Made by a program: the position numbers and the translations under genes
Shown: in pieces, positions 24,829 through 33,968 of the stretch
Numbering within the stretch: the stretch's first letter is position 1
Layout: every line of letters begins with the position of its first letter
Origin: Morococcus cerebrosus
GTDB lineage: Bacteria; Pseudomonadota; Gammaproteobacteria; Burkholderiales; Neisseriaceae
Assembly (NCBI RefSeq): GCF_022749515.1
Contig: NZ_CP094242.1
Span: 1,364,001-1,428,000, forward strand
Length of the DNA: 64,000 nucleotides
Direction of reading: 5' to 3'
The notes under the pieces: model-generated
Told to the model about the DNA's origin: nothing
The model's input: the letters and a program-made list of their open reading frames with translations, nothing else
Databases searched by the model: none

Positions 24829-25788
24829 TTACTTATCCGTAAACTTACCGTAAGCCATAATCCGGTCGAAACGGCGCGCCAGCAAGTCCGCCATCGGCAT
24901 ATTTTGCGCCTCGTGCAACTCGGTTTCCAACACCGTTTTGACGTTTTTCATGGTCGTTTCAAAATCACGGTGCGCACCGCCCAAAGGCTCGTTGATCACG
25001 CTATCGATCAAATCCAACTCTTGCAGGCGTTTGGCGGTAATACCCAAGGCTTGCGCGGCATCTGCCGCTTTTTCGGCGGTTTTCCACAGAATAGACGCGC
25101 AGCCTTCCGGAGAAATAACCGAGTAAGTCGAATATTGCAGCATATTGACGTAATCGCCGACCGCAATCGCCAGCGCGCCGCCGGAACCACCCTCGCCGAT
25201 AATGGTACACAAAACCGGCACACGCAGTCGGGTCAATTCGTACAGGTTGCGTCCGATGGCTTCGGACTGACCGCGCTCTTCCGCGCCGATGCCCGGATAC
25301 GCACCCGGCGTATCGACAAAAGTCATCACGGGAATATTGAATTTCTCGGCAGTCTGCATCAGACGCAACGCTTTACGATAGCCTTCAGGACGCGGCATAC
25401 CGAAATTGCGGCGGATTTTTTCTTTGGTGTCACGGCCTTTTTGATGGCCGATAACCATCACGCTTTGTCCGTTGAAGCGCGCCAAACCGCCGACGATGGC
25501 ATGGTCGTCTGAATAATGGCGGTCGCCGTGCAACTCTTCAAAATCGGTGAAAATGGCTTGGATGTAATCTAAGGTGTAAGGACGTTGGGGATGGCGTGAA
25601 ACCTGCGAAATCTGAGCGGGCGTCAGCTTATTGAAAATCGATTTGGTCAAGTCGTTGCTTTTCTTCTGCAATCTGGCGATTTCATCGGAAATATCGACGG
25701 CGGATTCGCCCTGCACAAAGCGCAGCTCTTCGATTTTATTGGTTAATTCGGCGATGGGTTGTTCAAAATCCAAAAAAACTGGTTTCAT
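24829..25788 (-). CDS. accA: Acetyl-CoA carboxylase carboxyltransferase subunit alpha
   Basis: A 319-residue subunit that, with AccD, moves carboxyl from carboxybiotin to acetyl-CoA, the first step of fatty acid synthesis. The family is recognised from the N-terminal helical start [18 protein letters not shown], the acyl-CoA site [19 protein letters not shown] and the glycine-rich oxyanion region [12 protein letters not shown], followed by EGCASILWK. The length is the usual one. It appears monocistronic, with a terminator before tilS. accD is not in the window. Confidence 0.95.
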   Translation of the reverse strand: MKPVFLDFEQPIAELTNKIEELRFVQGESAVDISDEIARLQKKSNDLTKSIFNKLTPAQISQVSRHPQRPYTLDYIQAIFTDFEELHGDRHYSDDHAIVGGLARFNGQSVMVIGHQKGRDTKEKIRRNFGMPRPEGYRKALRLMQTAEKFNIPVMTFVDTPGAYPGIGAEERGQSEAIGRNLYELTRLRVPVLCTIIGEGGSGGALAIAVGDYVNMLQYSTYSVISPEGCASILWKTAEKAADAAQALGITAKRLQELDLIDSVINEPLGGAHRDFETTMKNVKTVLETELHEAQNMPMADLLARRFDRIMAYGKFTDK

Positions 25789-26006
25789 AGGGTGAAGCTC
25801 TCGGTAGGGACGCTGCCGCTATCATACGCCAATCAGGCATATTTGGCAGCATTTCTCATGGAGGATATGCCGTGCAAAACGGCAGATAATCGGGCGGATG
25901 CCTTTTCAGACGACCTTTTACAACGATATAGTATATCTGCACTAAACAAATGAAGTGCCGTATCTTATGATAAACTTCCATTCAGTTCAATCATTTCAAA
26001 CAGGCT

Positions 26007-26408
26007 ATGAAAAACGAACACGACAATACGGCGATGCGGCTCGACAAATGGCTTTGGGCTGCACGCTTTTTCAAAACCCGCGCGCTGGCTCAAAAACATA
26101 TCGAATTGGGCAGGGTTCAGGTCAACGGCGCCAAAGTCAAAAACAGCAAAAACATCAGCGCGGGCGACATCATCGACCTGACGCTCAATTCGCTGCCTTA
26201 CAAAATCAAAGTATTGGCACTCAACCACCAGCGCCGCCCCGCCCCCGAAGCGCGCCGGCTTTACGAAGAAGACATGAAAACCGCCGCCGAACGCGAAGCG
26301 CAGAAACAACTCGACCAAGCAAGCCGCATCAGCGCGGCGTATCCCGACGGCAGGCCGACCAAACGCGACCGCCGCCAACTCGACCGCATGAAACGCGACA
26401 GCTGGTAG
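26007..26408 (+). CDS. hslR: Ribosome-associated heat shock protein Hsp15 (S4 domain)
   Basis: A 133-residue RNA-binding protein. The S4 domain occupies about residues 9-70 (MRLDKWLWAARFFKTRALAQKHIELGRVQVNG...) and is followed by a basic C-terminal helix (KRDRRQLDRMKRD). Hsp15 binds free 50S subunits carrying a nascent chain and helps recycle them after heat stress. The gene stands alone, divergent from accA, with an uptake sequence in the region upstream. Confidence 0.9.
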   Translation: MKNEHDNTAMRLDKWLWAARFFKTRALAQKHIELGRVQVNGAKVKNSKNISAGDIIDLTLNSLPYKIKVLALNHQRRPAPEARRLYEEDMKTAAEREAQKQLDQASRISAAYPDGRPTKRDRRQLDRMKRDSW

Positions 26409-26439
26409 GATTCGGAGTTTGTCTTGGTGGAATCGTACT

Positions 26440-26483
26440 TTTCAGACGACCTTTATCAGGAAACAGGTAAAGGTCATCTGAAA
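26440..26483. terminator. Imperfect inverted uptake-sequence pair after hslR
   Basis: TTTTCAGACGACCTTTA faces TAAAGGTCATCTGAAA; the second copy has one changed base (GGTCATC), so only the first is a full uptake sequence. Confidence 0.55.
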
Positions 26484-26496
26484 TCTTATCCGAACT

Positions 26497-26528
26497 AAAA
26501 CAGGCAGGTTTTCCCTGCCTGTTTTTTC
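26497..26528. terminator. Bidirectional hairpin terminator between hslR and the porin
   Basis: AAAACAGGCAGG pairs with CCTGCCTGTTTTTT. A- and T-runs flank the stem, so it can end both converging genes. Confidence 0.85.
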
Positions 26529-26556
26529 GTTTCTACAAAACCTTTATCCAAACGGC

Positions 26557-27675
26557 TTAGAATTTGTATTCCACTTGACCGCGCAAGACGTTGACGTCTT
26601 GTCTGCTTGAGCCGGCAGTCGGGGTAACTTGTTTGCCCGCCAAGTAAAAGCCTGACACTTTCCAGTTTTTCCAAGGAACGTAGGTCGCGCCGACTTGTAC
26701 GCCTTGTACGTTTTTACTGTAGTCTTGTACGGAAGATACGCCCGAAAGCGCACCGACGCGGCGGTAATTCAGGAAGGCGTCGTAGGAATTGCGGACTTTC
26801 CAGTCGGCAAGTTTATAGCGGACTTCGGTAAACACGCCGTCGTTTTTGATTTTTTGTCCTGCGTCGTTATAGGCTTTGATGTTGGACTTGCTGACTGCCG
26901 CCATCCAACGCCAATCGTCATTGAATTTGACATCTGCGCCGATTTCGCCGAAGACGGCGTTTTTCTTCGCGCCGCGCACGTCTATGTCTTTCATGTAGCT
27001 GACGGTTGCGCCGACGTTGATGTTTTCGTTAATCGGCAGGCTGCTTTGAATGGCGGCGAAGTGTTTGCGGCGGCCGCCTATGCCCCATACGTTGTCGTTG
27101 AGGCTGCCGGTACGGCGGCCAGCATAGATTTTGGTGGGCAGGGTTTTGTTGTCAAAGAAGATTTCGCCGCCGGTTACTTCGGTATCCCAGACGCGTCCGT
27201 AGGAGGAGAATGCACCGAATTTACCGACGCGGGCTTTGACGCCTTCGGTAATTGAGCCTTCAGCATAGAGTTTGTTCACGGGAACATCATGGTCGCCGTT
27301 GAATTTGCCGGTTTTCAAGTCGATGTTGGGTTCGATTTGGGTCACCAGTTTCCAGTCTTTATAAAGTTTGGCGCGCAACCAGAATTCGGCGTTGAAATTG
27401 GTATTGGAGGCGTCGGGCGTGGGATTGGTGCTGCTGTTGTTGGCATTGATGTCTTTGGTGTCGGCACGGACGCGGAATGTGCCGTTTACGGTCAGCAAAT
27501 CGTTGAAAATGCTGATTTTGTCTTCGTCTTTGCGGATGACGCTGCCCGAATTGACGTAATCGCTCGTCGTTGCCAATGCGGCGGCATCGCGCTCTACGCT
27601 AGCGGTTTCTGCAAATGCGGTGGGTAATGCCGCCAAGGCAGCACATACAACGGCAAAGTTTTTTTGGATGTTCAT
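26557..27675 (-). CDS. Putative outer-membrane porin
   Basis: A 372-residue beta-barrel protein from the ATG at 27675, which has GGAG eight bases upstream. A signal peptide ends at about LAALPTAFA. The mature part alternates polar and aromatic residues in the way of transmembrane strands (EFWLRAKLYKDWKLVTQIEP, VQVGATYVPWKNWKVSGFYL) and ends in the aromatic residue needed for barrel insertion (GQVEYKF). It is not the classical PorA/PorB type by its N-terminus. It is closer to the 'putative porin' group with a short helical start (ASVERDAAALA). Substrate unknown. Confidence 0.75.
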   Translation of the reverse strand: MNIQKNFAVVCAALAALPTAFAETASVERDAAALATTSDYVNSGSVIRKDEDKISIFNDLLTVNGTFRVRADTKDINANNSSTNPTPDASNTNFNAEFWLRAKLYKDWKLVTQIEPNIDLKTGKFNGDHDVPVNKLYAEGSITEGVKARVGKFGAFSSYGRVWDTEVTGGEIFFDNKTLPTKIYAGRRTGSLNDNVWGIGGRRKHFAAIQSSLPINENINVGATVSYMKDIDVRGAKKNAVFGEIGADVKFNDDWRWMAAVSKSNIKAYNDAGQKIKNDGVFTEVRYKLADWKVRNSYDAFLNYRRVGALSGVSSVQDYSKNVQGVQVGATYVPWKNWKVSGFYLAGKQVTPTAGSSRQDVNVLRGQVEYKF

Positions 27676-27856
27676 GCCAATCTCCGATTGAAGGGTAAAA
27701 GGTATTTTTAACAAAAATTCCTAATCAATATTTGTTAGAAATTTACTAATTTTTGTAATCGAACGGCTGTAATCCTATGAAAGACGGCACAAACCGTCAA
27801 GAAGATTTAGAGTATTATGCTTATTTCCAAACTGATTTTGACGCATATCAATAGAG

Positions 27857-27909
27857 AAAGGTCGTCTGAAAACTCCCGGCAGCATCCGTTCCGTTTTCAG
27901 ACGACCTTT
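27857..27909. terminator. Uptake-sequence hairpin after recD
   Basis: AAAGGTCGTCTGAAAAC and GTTTTCAGACGACCTTT face each other around an 18-base loop, just past the recD stop codon. Confidence 0.7.
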
Positions 27910-27919
27910 AGGGTTTGAT

Positions 27920-29677
27920 TCAAGCTTTCGGCACGAACATCGCGTCCAAGATGTCGCCCAATGCCGTGCGGCGGGTTTTGCGGGTCTCCACCGCCAACCG
28001 CCATTGTTCTTCATTTCCCCAAAAGACGAAGCGTTCCCGCGCGCGGGTGATGGCGGTGTAGAGCAGCGCATTGTTTAAGCCAGACAGCGCGTCATCTCCG
28101 CCCTGCTCTATTTTCCCCGACGGCGGCAGCAGCCAGACTTCCCGATATTCCGAACCTTGGCTTTTATGCACGGTCATGGCGAACGCGGAATCAAACTGCG
28201 GCAGGCGGCTGATGGCGATTTTTTTGAAACCGTCCGCATTCGGAAAATACGCCGCCAAGCCGTTCGCCGATTCCGCGTCGGGCATAATCAGCCCGATGTC
28301 GCCGTTGAACACTTCCAGCGTATAGTCGTTGCGCGCAATCATGATGATTTGTCCCGCGAACCACGGCGTATCCGCGCCCGCCCGATGTTTGCGTTGCAGA
28401 TAACGGCAATACTCTTCGTTGAACGCCTCCGCGTCCTGCCGCCATGCCGCCAAAACGACCACATCCGCCGCGTGTCCGAACGCCAGCGCCACATCGTTTT
28501 TATCGACTGCCTGCCAGTATTTTTCGTGTTTGCGGTAAAGCAGCTCCGCCTGCTGTTTCAGACGACCTTCGCGGATTTCCAGTTCGTCGGGGAACAAGGC
28601 AAACTGCGCCCAACCTTCCCCGCTCTTGCCCGATACGACCGCCCTAGCCAGACAGCCGATGCCGCTGTCTGCGCCGAAACGGTGGCTGACTGTCAGTTGC
28701 GCGACGTTTTGCGACAAAACCGGCGGATTTTCCTCCACGGGGAAACCGTGTTCCGGCAGATAAATGCTCAGCTGATCCGCCGTCTCCTTATCCAAAACCG
28801 TCCGTCTCGACAACGCCGCCAATACCGCGCCGACGCCGACCGAAGGCAGTTGGAACTCGTCGCCCAAAAAAATCACGCGGCAGCCCGACGGAATCGCACG
28901 CAGCAAGTGAAGCAGCAGGGAAACATCCAACATCGAAGCCTCATCCACCACCAACACATCCAAAGGCAGCGGGTGGTTGCCGTCAAACGCAGGCAGCATT
29001 TGCGGCGGGCGCAGTTTCAAAAGGCGGTGGACCGTCTGCCCTTCCAGCGCGGACAAATGATTGCGCACCGCATCCGGCATCTCGAAACCGTCCACTGCCC
29101 GATGCAGCGCGCGCGCCATATGCGCCGCCGCCTTGCCCGTCGGCGCGGCAAGCGCAATACGCGGCAGGCGCGTGGCAGAGTTGGTGCAAACCAGCCCCAA
29201 AAGTTTCGCCACAGTCGTCGTCTTGCCCGTACCCGGCCCGCCCGTAATCAGCATAAACGCTTGAAGCAGGGCAAGCCCCGCCGCATCCCGCTGCCCTGCG
29301 CTGCCTTTGTCGGCAAACCAGCCGGACAAGTTTTGCGACGCGCTCATCCAATCCACAGGCTCGACTTCCGCTTCTGCCAAACGCTTGATTTCAGCCGCCA
29401 AATCATGCTCGAGCTGCCACATCCGCCCCAAAAACAGCTTTCTGCCCTGCAACACCAACGGCGACGTGCCCTGCCCGACCGTCGGCGCCAATCCCGCCAA
29501 TTCCTCCGCCTCGCCCTCATCCAGCCAAACAAACGAATGCCCGTTCTGCAAAGCAGCAAACAGCCGCAACACATACGGCGTCAGCACCGCAGCATCCTCC
29601 GGTACGCAACGCTCCAGCAAATGCCCGGCCGCTTGTGCGGCGGCAAGGTTCAAATCATCGGCAGTATTCTCAGCCAT
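27920..29677 (-). CDS. recD: Exodeoxyribonuclease V subunit alpha, RecD helicase
   Basis: A 585-residue 5'-to-3' helicase subunit of RecBCD, which processes double-strand ends for recombination. Walker A GGPGTGKT lies at residues 146-153, Walker B in VLVVDEASMLD, and the C-terminal superfamily 1 motifs in AMTVHKSQGSEY and LYTAITRARER. An uptake sequence is embedded in the frame and encodes EGRLKQQ near residue 365. recB and recC are not adjacent, as is usual in Neisseria. A long open frame on the other strand is a shadow of this GC-rich gene. Confidence 0.94.
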   Translation of the reverse strand: MAENTADDLNLAAAQAAGHLLERCVPEDAAVLTPYVLRLFAALQNGHSFVWLDEGEAEELAGLAPTVGQGTSPLVLQGRKLFLGRMWQLEHDLAAEIKRLAEAEVEPVDWMSASQNLSGWFADKGSAGQRDAAGLALLQAFMLITGGPGTGKTTTVAKLLGLVCTNSATRLPRIALAAPTGKAAAHMARALHRAVDGFEMPDAVRNHLSALEGQTVHRLLKLRPPQMLPAFDGNHPLPLDVLVVDEASMLDVSLLLHLLRAIPSGCRVIFLGDEFQLPSVGVGAVLAALSRRTVLDKETADQLSIYLPEHGFPVEENPPVLSQNVAQLTVSHRFGADSGIGCLARAVVSGKSGEGWAQFALFPDELEIREGRLKQQAELLYRKHEKYWQAVDKNDVALAFGHAADVVVLAAWRQDAEAFNEEYCRYLQRKHRAGADTPWFAGQIIMIARNDYTLEVFNGDIGLIMPDAESANGLAAYFPNADGFKKIAISRLPQFDSAFAMTVHKSQGSEYREVWLLPPSGKIEQGGDDALSGLNNALLYTAITRARERFVFWGNEEQWRLAVETRKTRRTALGDILDAMFVPKA

Positions 29678-29697
29678 CTTCGTTTCCCGTATTGAAA

Positions 29698-29739
29698 AAA
29701 GGTCGTCTGAAAACGGAAATCCGAGTTTCAGACGACCTG
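29698..29739. terminator. Inverted pair of DNA uptake sequences between recD and rlmJ
   Basis: AAAGGTCGTCTGAAAAC faces GAGTTTCAGACGACCT in the divergent region. Two more uptake sequences follow at about 29811-29824 and 29872-29886. Confidence 0.5.
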
Positions 29740-29891
29740 TATTATATCGGACAAAACAAAAATTTCCGCGACGGCAGCCTGTCAGGACGGTTTACTTCCA
29801 GCGCAATCCCAAGGTCGTCTGAAAGCCCGGCAACAGTCCCGCTGCATTTGCGGATATAATCGCCCTTCACTGTTTTCAGACGACCCCTGCC

Positions 29892-30737
29892 ATGCTCAGC
29901 TACCGCCACGCCTTCCATGCCGGCAACCACGCCGATATGCTCAAACATTTCACCCTCTTCCTGACACTGGAATATTTCAACCTCAAAGACAAACCGTATT
30001 GGTATATCGACACCCATAGCGGCGCAGGTTTGTATGATTTGCGTGGCGAGCAGGCGCAGAAGGTCGGAGAATACCGGCAGGGGATTGCACGGTTGCTTCA
30101 AGCAGATGCGCTGCCCTCGGATTTGTCCGACTTTACCGGTCGTCTGAAAGAAATCCTGCCCGATGAAAACCTCTACTGCGGCTCGCCCTGGCTTGCCCGC
30201 TTTCTCACCAGAGAATGCGACAAACTTCGCCTGTTCGAGCTTCATCCTGCCGATTTTGCGCATTTGCAAAACAACATGAAAGAAGCCCGCCTGGGCAAAC
30301 GCGGGCAAATCGCGCAAGCCGACGGCTATCGCGGACTGATTTCGCTGCTTCCCCCTCCGCCGCGCCGCGCCGTGGTACTGATCGACCCACCCTATGAGGA
30401 GAAACAAGATTACCGCCGCGTCGTCCAAACCCTGCAAGACGCGCTCAAACGTTTCGAGTCGGGCTGTTATCTGGTTTGGTATCCCTGCTTGAACCGCGAA
30501 GAGAGCCGTAAGATGCCGGAACAGTTGAAAAAACTCATGCCCGAAAATTACCTTCAAGCCGAGCTTTATGTTCACAAAGCTCGTGAAGACGGCTTCGGTA
30601 TGCACGGCAGCGGGATGCTCGTCATCAATCCGCCCTATCTGCTGGCAAAAAAATTGGCGGATACGCTGCCCAAGCTGACGGAAATTCTGGCTCAAGATGA
30701 TGCGGCGCGTTTCGTTTTAGACTATCAAATCAAATAA
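29892..30737 (+). CDS. rlmJ: 23S rRNA (adenine-N6)-methyltransferase RlmJ
   Basis: Methylates A2030 of 23S rRNA (E. coli numbering). The 281-residue product begins MLSYRHAFHAGNHADMLKH, the hallmark of RlmJ. The SAM-binding segment YIDTHSGAGLYDL and the catalytic N6-methylase motif DPPY (in VVLIDPPYEEK) are present. An uptake sequence lies within the gene (TGRLKEIL near residue 81). It appears as a single gene between recD and dinB. Confidence 0.94.
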   Translation: MLSYRHAFHAGNHADMLKHFTLFLTLEYFNLKDKPYWYIDTHSGAGLYDLRGEQAQKVGEYRQGIARLLQADALPSDLSDFTGRLKEILPDENLYCGSPWLARFLTRECDKLRLFELHPADFAHLQNNMKEARLGKRGQIAQADGYRGLISLLPPPPRRAVVLIDPPYEEKQDYRRVVQTLQDALKRFESGCYLVWYPCLNREESRKMPEQLKKLMPENYLQAELYVHKAREDGFGMHGSGMLVINPPYLLAKKLADTLPKLTEILAQDDAARFVLDYQIK

Positions 30738-30743
30738 ACCGGC

Positions 30744-30777
30744 AAAGGTCGTCTGAAACTGGTTTCAGACGACCTTC
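30744..30777. terminator. Uptake-sequence hairpin after rlmJ
   Basis: AAAGGTCGTCTGAAAC and GTTTCAGACGACCTT are nearly adjacent, giving a tight 14-bp stem right after the stop codon. Confidence 0.75.
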
Positions 30778-30831
30778 CTCTATCGTTTTCCGCTAAAATA
30801 CCCGTCTCTTTTTCCTTCCCGACCGTCTTCA

Positions 30832-31890
30832 ATGTCCCAGCGCAAAATCATCCATATCGACATGGACGCGTTCTACGCATCGGTAGAACTGCGCGAGCAG
30901 CCGCATTTGAAAGGACTGCCCGTGGTCGTCGCGTGGGAGGGCGCGCGTTCGGTGATTTGCGCCGCATCGTATGAGGCGCGGCAGTTCGGGCTGCATTCCG
31001 CGATGTCGGTGGCGACGGCGAAAAGGCTGTGTCCGCAAGCGGTGTATGTGCCGCCGCATTTCGATTTGTACCGTCAGGTTTCCGCGCAGATTCACGCCGT
31101 ATTCAGGCGCTATACTGATTTAATCGAACCCCTGTCGCTGGACGAAGCCTATCTTGACGTGACCCATAATTTCAAAAACATCCCATACGCCAGCGAAGTT
31201 GCCAAAGAAATCCGCGCCGCCATTTTTGCGGAAACCGGCCTGACCGCTTCCGCAGGCATCGCGCCGAACAAATTTCTAGCGAAAATCGCATCGGACTGGC
31301 GCAAGCCGAACGGGCAATTCGTCCTGCCGCCGCACAAAGTCATGGCATTTTTGGAAACCCTGCCCTTGGGCAAAATTCCCGGCGTGGGCAAGGTAACGTT
31401 GAAAAAAATGCAGTCGCTGGGTATGCAGACGGCAGGCGATTTGCGCCGTTTCGAGCGCGGCGAACTGTTAAACCATTTCGGACGCTACGGCTACCGCCTT
31501 TATGATTTGGCACGCGGTACGGACGAACGCCCCGTCAAAGCCGAACGCGAACGCCTCCAAATCTCCACCGAAATCACCTTGCCCGAAGACCTGTCGCTCG
31601 AACAGGCCGCCGGACATCTGCCCCATCTTGCCGAAGACCTGTGGCGGCAAATCACGCGCAAAAACGTCGAAGCCAAAGGCGTAACCCTCAAGCTGAAAAC
31701 CCACGATTTCCGCATCATCACCCGCTCCCTGACCTACTCTTCCGTCCTGCCCGACACCAACGCCCTGCTTTGCGCCGCGCAAACCCTGATGCAGCGCGTG
31801 CCGCCCCAGCGCGAAGACGCCTTCCGCCTGATCGGCATAGGCGTGAACCACCTCGTGCCGAAAGACCAGCAGCAATCGCTTTGGTTATAA
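30832..31890 (+). CDS. dinB: DNA polymerase IV
   Basis: A 352-residue Y-family translesion polymerase. Metal-binding acids are in IIHIDMDAFYASVE (Asp10) and in EPLSLDEAYLDV. The finger and thumb regions include GIAPNKFLAKIASD and the helix-hairpin-helix IPGVGKVTLKKMQSLG. The very end, DQQQSLWL, resembles a beta-clamp binding motif. There is no LexA-type operator that I can see upstream, in line with the reported lack of an SOS response in Neisseria. Confidence 0.94.
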   Translation: MSQRKIIHIDMDAFYASVELREQPHLKGLPVVVAWEGARSVICAASYEARQFGLHSAMSVATAKRLCPQAVYVPPHFDLYRQVSAQIHAVFRRYTDLIEPLSLDEAYLDVTHNFKNIPYASEVAKEIRAAIFAETGLTASAGIAPNKFLAKIASDWRKPNGQFVLPPHKVMAFLETLPLGKIPGVGKVTLKKMQSLGMQTAGDLRRFERGELLNHFGRYGYRLYDLARGTDERPVKAERERLQISTEITLPEDLSLEQAAGHLPHLAEDLWRQITRKNVEAKGVTLKLKTHDFRIITRSLTYSSVLPDTNALLCAAQTLMQRVPPQREDAFRLIGIGVNHLVPKDQQQSLWL

Positions 31891-31954
31891 AGAAATAGAA
31901 AAGCATTCTTTCCCCTTCGCGCGAGACCGCCCGACAATAATGTTCCGTACAAAC

Positions 31955-31996
31955 TTTCAGACGAGCCCTTTGCCGCAAGAGGGGTCGTCTGAAAAC
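31955..31996. terminator. Imperfect uptake-sequence pair between dinB and cysH
   Basis: TTTCAGACGAGCCC faces GGGGTCGTCTGAAA; the left copy has an inserted G, the right one is intact. Confidence 0.5.
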
Positions 31997-32019
31997 AAAA
32001 AACAAGGAACAAGCCAACC

Positions 32020-32751
32020 ATGTCCCTCTTCCGTCCCCAGCTTTGGCGCATCCCGACGACAGGCGAAGCCGAACGGCGCCGGCTGCCCGAGTTGACCGCC
32101 ACGCTCGAAACCCGCCTCAAACACATCGCCCGCCGTTATCCGCAAGCCGTCTTCGCCTCCAGCCTTGCCGTCGAAGACATGATCATTACCGACGCCATCT
32201 GCCGCCTGAAACTCCCCCTGCGCATCATCACCCTCGACACAGGCAAGCTCAATCCCGAAACCGCCGCCCTGATTACCGCCGTCAACGTCCGCTACCAAAT
32301 CGATCTGGAAGTTTTCCACCCCGACCCCGAAAGCGCGCGACAGTTTGAGCAGGAATTCGGCGCAACCGCCATGTACGACAGCGTCGAGCTGCGCCGCCGT
32401 TGCTGCCACATCCGCAAAATTGAGCCGCTCAACCGCGCCCTGAAAAACGCCCCCGCCTGGCTGACCGGACAACGCCGCAGCCAATCGGCCACCCGCAGCG
32501 AATTGGATTTCGAAGAAACCGACCACAGCCGCAACATCGCCAAGTTCAACCCCATTTTCGACTGGGAAGAAAACGACGTCTGGGCATACGCCCAAGCCTA
32601 CGACGTCCCGCTCAACGCCTTGTATTTCCAAGGCTACCCGAGCATAGGCTGCGAACCCTGCACCCGCCCCGTCAAAGCAGACGAAGACATCCGTGCCGGA
32701 CGCTGGTGGTGGGAAAGCAAAGACAGCAAAGAATGCGGGCTGCACAAATAA
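32020..32751 (+). CDS. cysH: Assimilatory adenylyl-sulfate (APS) reductase CysH
   Basis: Reduces activated sulfate to sulfite in cysteine synthesis. The 243-residue protein has the PP-loop region (FASSLAVEDM) and the active-site motif ECGLHK at the C-terminus (Cys239). It also has the four cluster cysteines, Cys128-Cys129 (RRRCCHIRK) and Cys211/Cys214 (GCEPC). These mark the [4Fe-4S] type, which prefers APS, so a CysC kinase may not be needed. cysD and cysG lie within 5 kb but on differing strands and with unrelated DNA between, so the usual cys operon is broken up. Confidence 0.92.
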   Translation: MSLFRPQLWRIPTTGEAERRRLPELTATLETRLKHIARRYPQAVFASSLAVEDMIITDAICRLKLPLRIITLDTGKLNPETAALITAVNVRYQIDLEVFHPDPESARQFEQEFGATAMYDSVELRRRCCHIRKIEPLNRALKNAPAWLTGQRRSQSATRSELDFEETDHSRNIAKFNPIFDWEENDVWAYAQAYDVPLNALYFQGYPSIGCEPCTRPVKADEDIRAGRWWWESKDSKECGLHK

Positions 32752-32769
32752 CCCTTGTCAGGCAAAGCA

Positions 32770-32815
32770 AAAGGTCGTCTGAAACCCAAATTCAGGTTTT
32801 CAGACGACCTTTTTC
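32770..32815. terminator. Uptake-sequence hairpin after cysH
   Basis: AAAGGTCGTCTGAAACC and its complement ending CGACCTTTTT form a stem just past the stop codon. The next 250 bases to the carbonic anhydrase are AT-rich with no gene. Confidence 0.75.
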
Positions 32816-33066
32816 ATAGGGCGGTTTTCCTTTAATTTTTCTCTCGCGCCAATCAGCGTTTTTCTATTGCAAATTATTATCCATTCCTAAAACGACAATA
32901 TCGTTTTTTAAAAAATGAATTCGCTTTAACTTCATAGCCTTAAATTAATTAGCAAAAGAAGGCTTGACCTGATGATTTAATATGGCTATGGTTCAATAAA
33001 AAATAACAATATTCTATACACGCACCGCAATGCTTTTCCCCTCCTCCTTACAGAAAGGATATTGCA

Positions 33067-33825
33067 ATGCCCTGCTTGACCCGTACGTTGCCTCGTCTGA
33101 CTGTTTTCCTGCTGTCCACCTTCGCAGCATTCTCCGCCGCCGCACACGGAAACCACACCCATTGGGGTTACACCGGACACGACTCCCCCGAAAGCTGGGG
33201 CGAGCTTTCTGAAGAGTTCCGTTTGTGTTCCACAGGCAAAAACCAATCCCCCGTCAACATCACAGAAACCGTCTCCGGCAGACTGCCCGCCATCAAAGTC
33301 AATTACAAGCCGAGCGCGGTTAACGTGGAAAACAACGGCCACACCATTCAAGTCAACTACCCCGAAGGCGGCAATACCCTCAGCGTGAACGGACGCACCT
33401 ACACCCTGAAACAATTCCATTTCCACGTCCCCAGTGAAAACCAAATCAAAGGCCGCACCTTCCCGATGGAAGCCCACTTCGTCCACCTAGACGAAAACCG
33501 CCAGCCTTTGGTATTGGCAGTATTGTACGAAGCCGGCAAGACCAACGACCGCCTCGCGCCTATATGGAACGTGATGCCGATGAAGGAAGGAAAGGTAAAC
33601 CTCGACAAAGCTTTCGACGCCGGCACCCTGCTGCCGAAACGGCTGAAATACTACCGCTTTGCCGGCTCACTGACCACGCCGCCGTGCAGCGAAGGCGTAT
33701 CGTGGCTGCTGTTGAAAACCTACGACTACATTGATCAGGCGCAGGCAGAAAAATTCACCCGCGCCGTCGGCTCGCACAACAACCGCCCCGTCCAGCCGCT
33801 TAACGCGCGTGTTGTCATCGAATAA
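33067..33825 (+). CDS. Alpha-type carbonic anhydrase, periplasmic
   Basis: A 252-residue enzyme interconverting CO2 and bicarbonate. An N-terminal signal peptide (RLTVFLLSTFAAFSAAAHG) sends it to the periplasm. The zinc ligands His118, His120 (FHFH) and His137 (EAHFVH) are present, as is the substrate-pocket segment SLTTPPCSEGVSW. Cys54 and the cysteine in that segment probably form the conserved disulfide. It is the type found in Neisseria gonorrhoeae. It has AGAAAGGA as ribosome site and an AT-rich promoter region upstream. Confidence 0.93.
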   Translation: MPCLTRTLPRLTVFLLSTFAAFSAAAHGNHTHWGYTGHDSPESWGELSEEFRLCSTGKNQSPVNITETVSGRLPAIKVNYKPSAVNVENNGHTIQVNYPEGGNTLSVNGRTYTLKQFHFHVPSENQIKGRTFPMEAHFVHLDENRQPLVLAVLYEAGKTNDRLAPIWNVMPMKEGKVNLDKAFDAGTLLPKRLKYYRFAGSLTTPPCSEGVSWLLLKTYDYIDQAQAEKFTRAVGSHNNRPVQPLNARVVIE

Positions 33826-33845
33826 ACATTAAAGCCGTAAACGAA

Positions 33846-33889
33846 AAAGTCGTCTGAAAACCTAAATTTGGTTTTTCAGACGACTTTTT
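33846..33889. terminator. Degenerate uptake-sequence hairpin between carbonic anhydrase and cysD
   Basis: AAAAGTCGTCTGAAAACC pairs with GGTTTTTCAGACGACTTTTT. Both arms share the same change (AGTCGTC in place of GGTCGTC), so the stem is kept although the uptake word is lost, which points to a terminator role. Confidence 0.75.
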
Positions 33890-33968
33890 TCGCTCTTCAT
33901 CACAATGTTTCCGGAACAAAGTCATCGGCTTGGGTTTCAACTCAAACCGATTTTGCCAGCAGCTCCGC

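Noticed and set aside
28157..29695. 512-codon plus-strand frame opposite recD
   Set aside because: Arg/Gln-rich shadow frame of a GC-rich gene; recD on the other strand has all helicase motifs.
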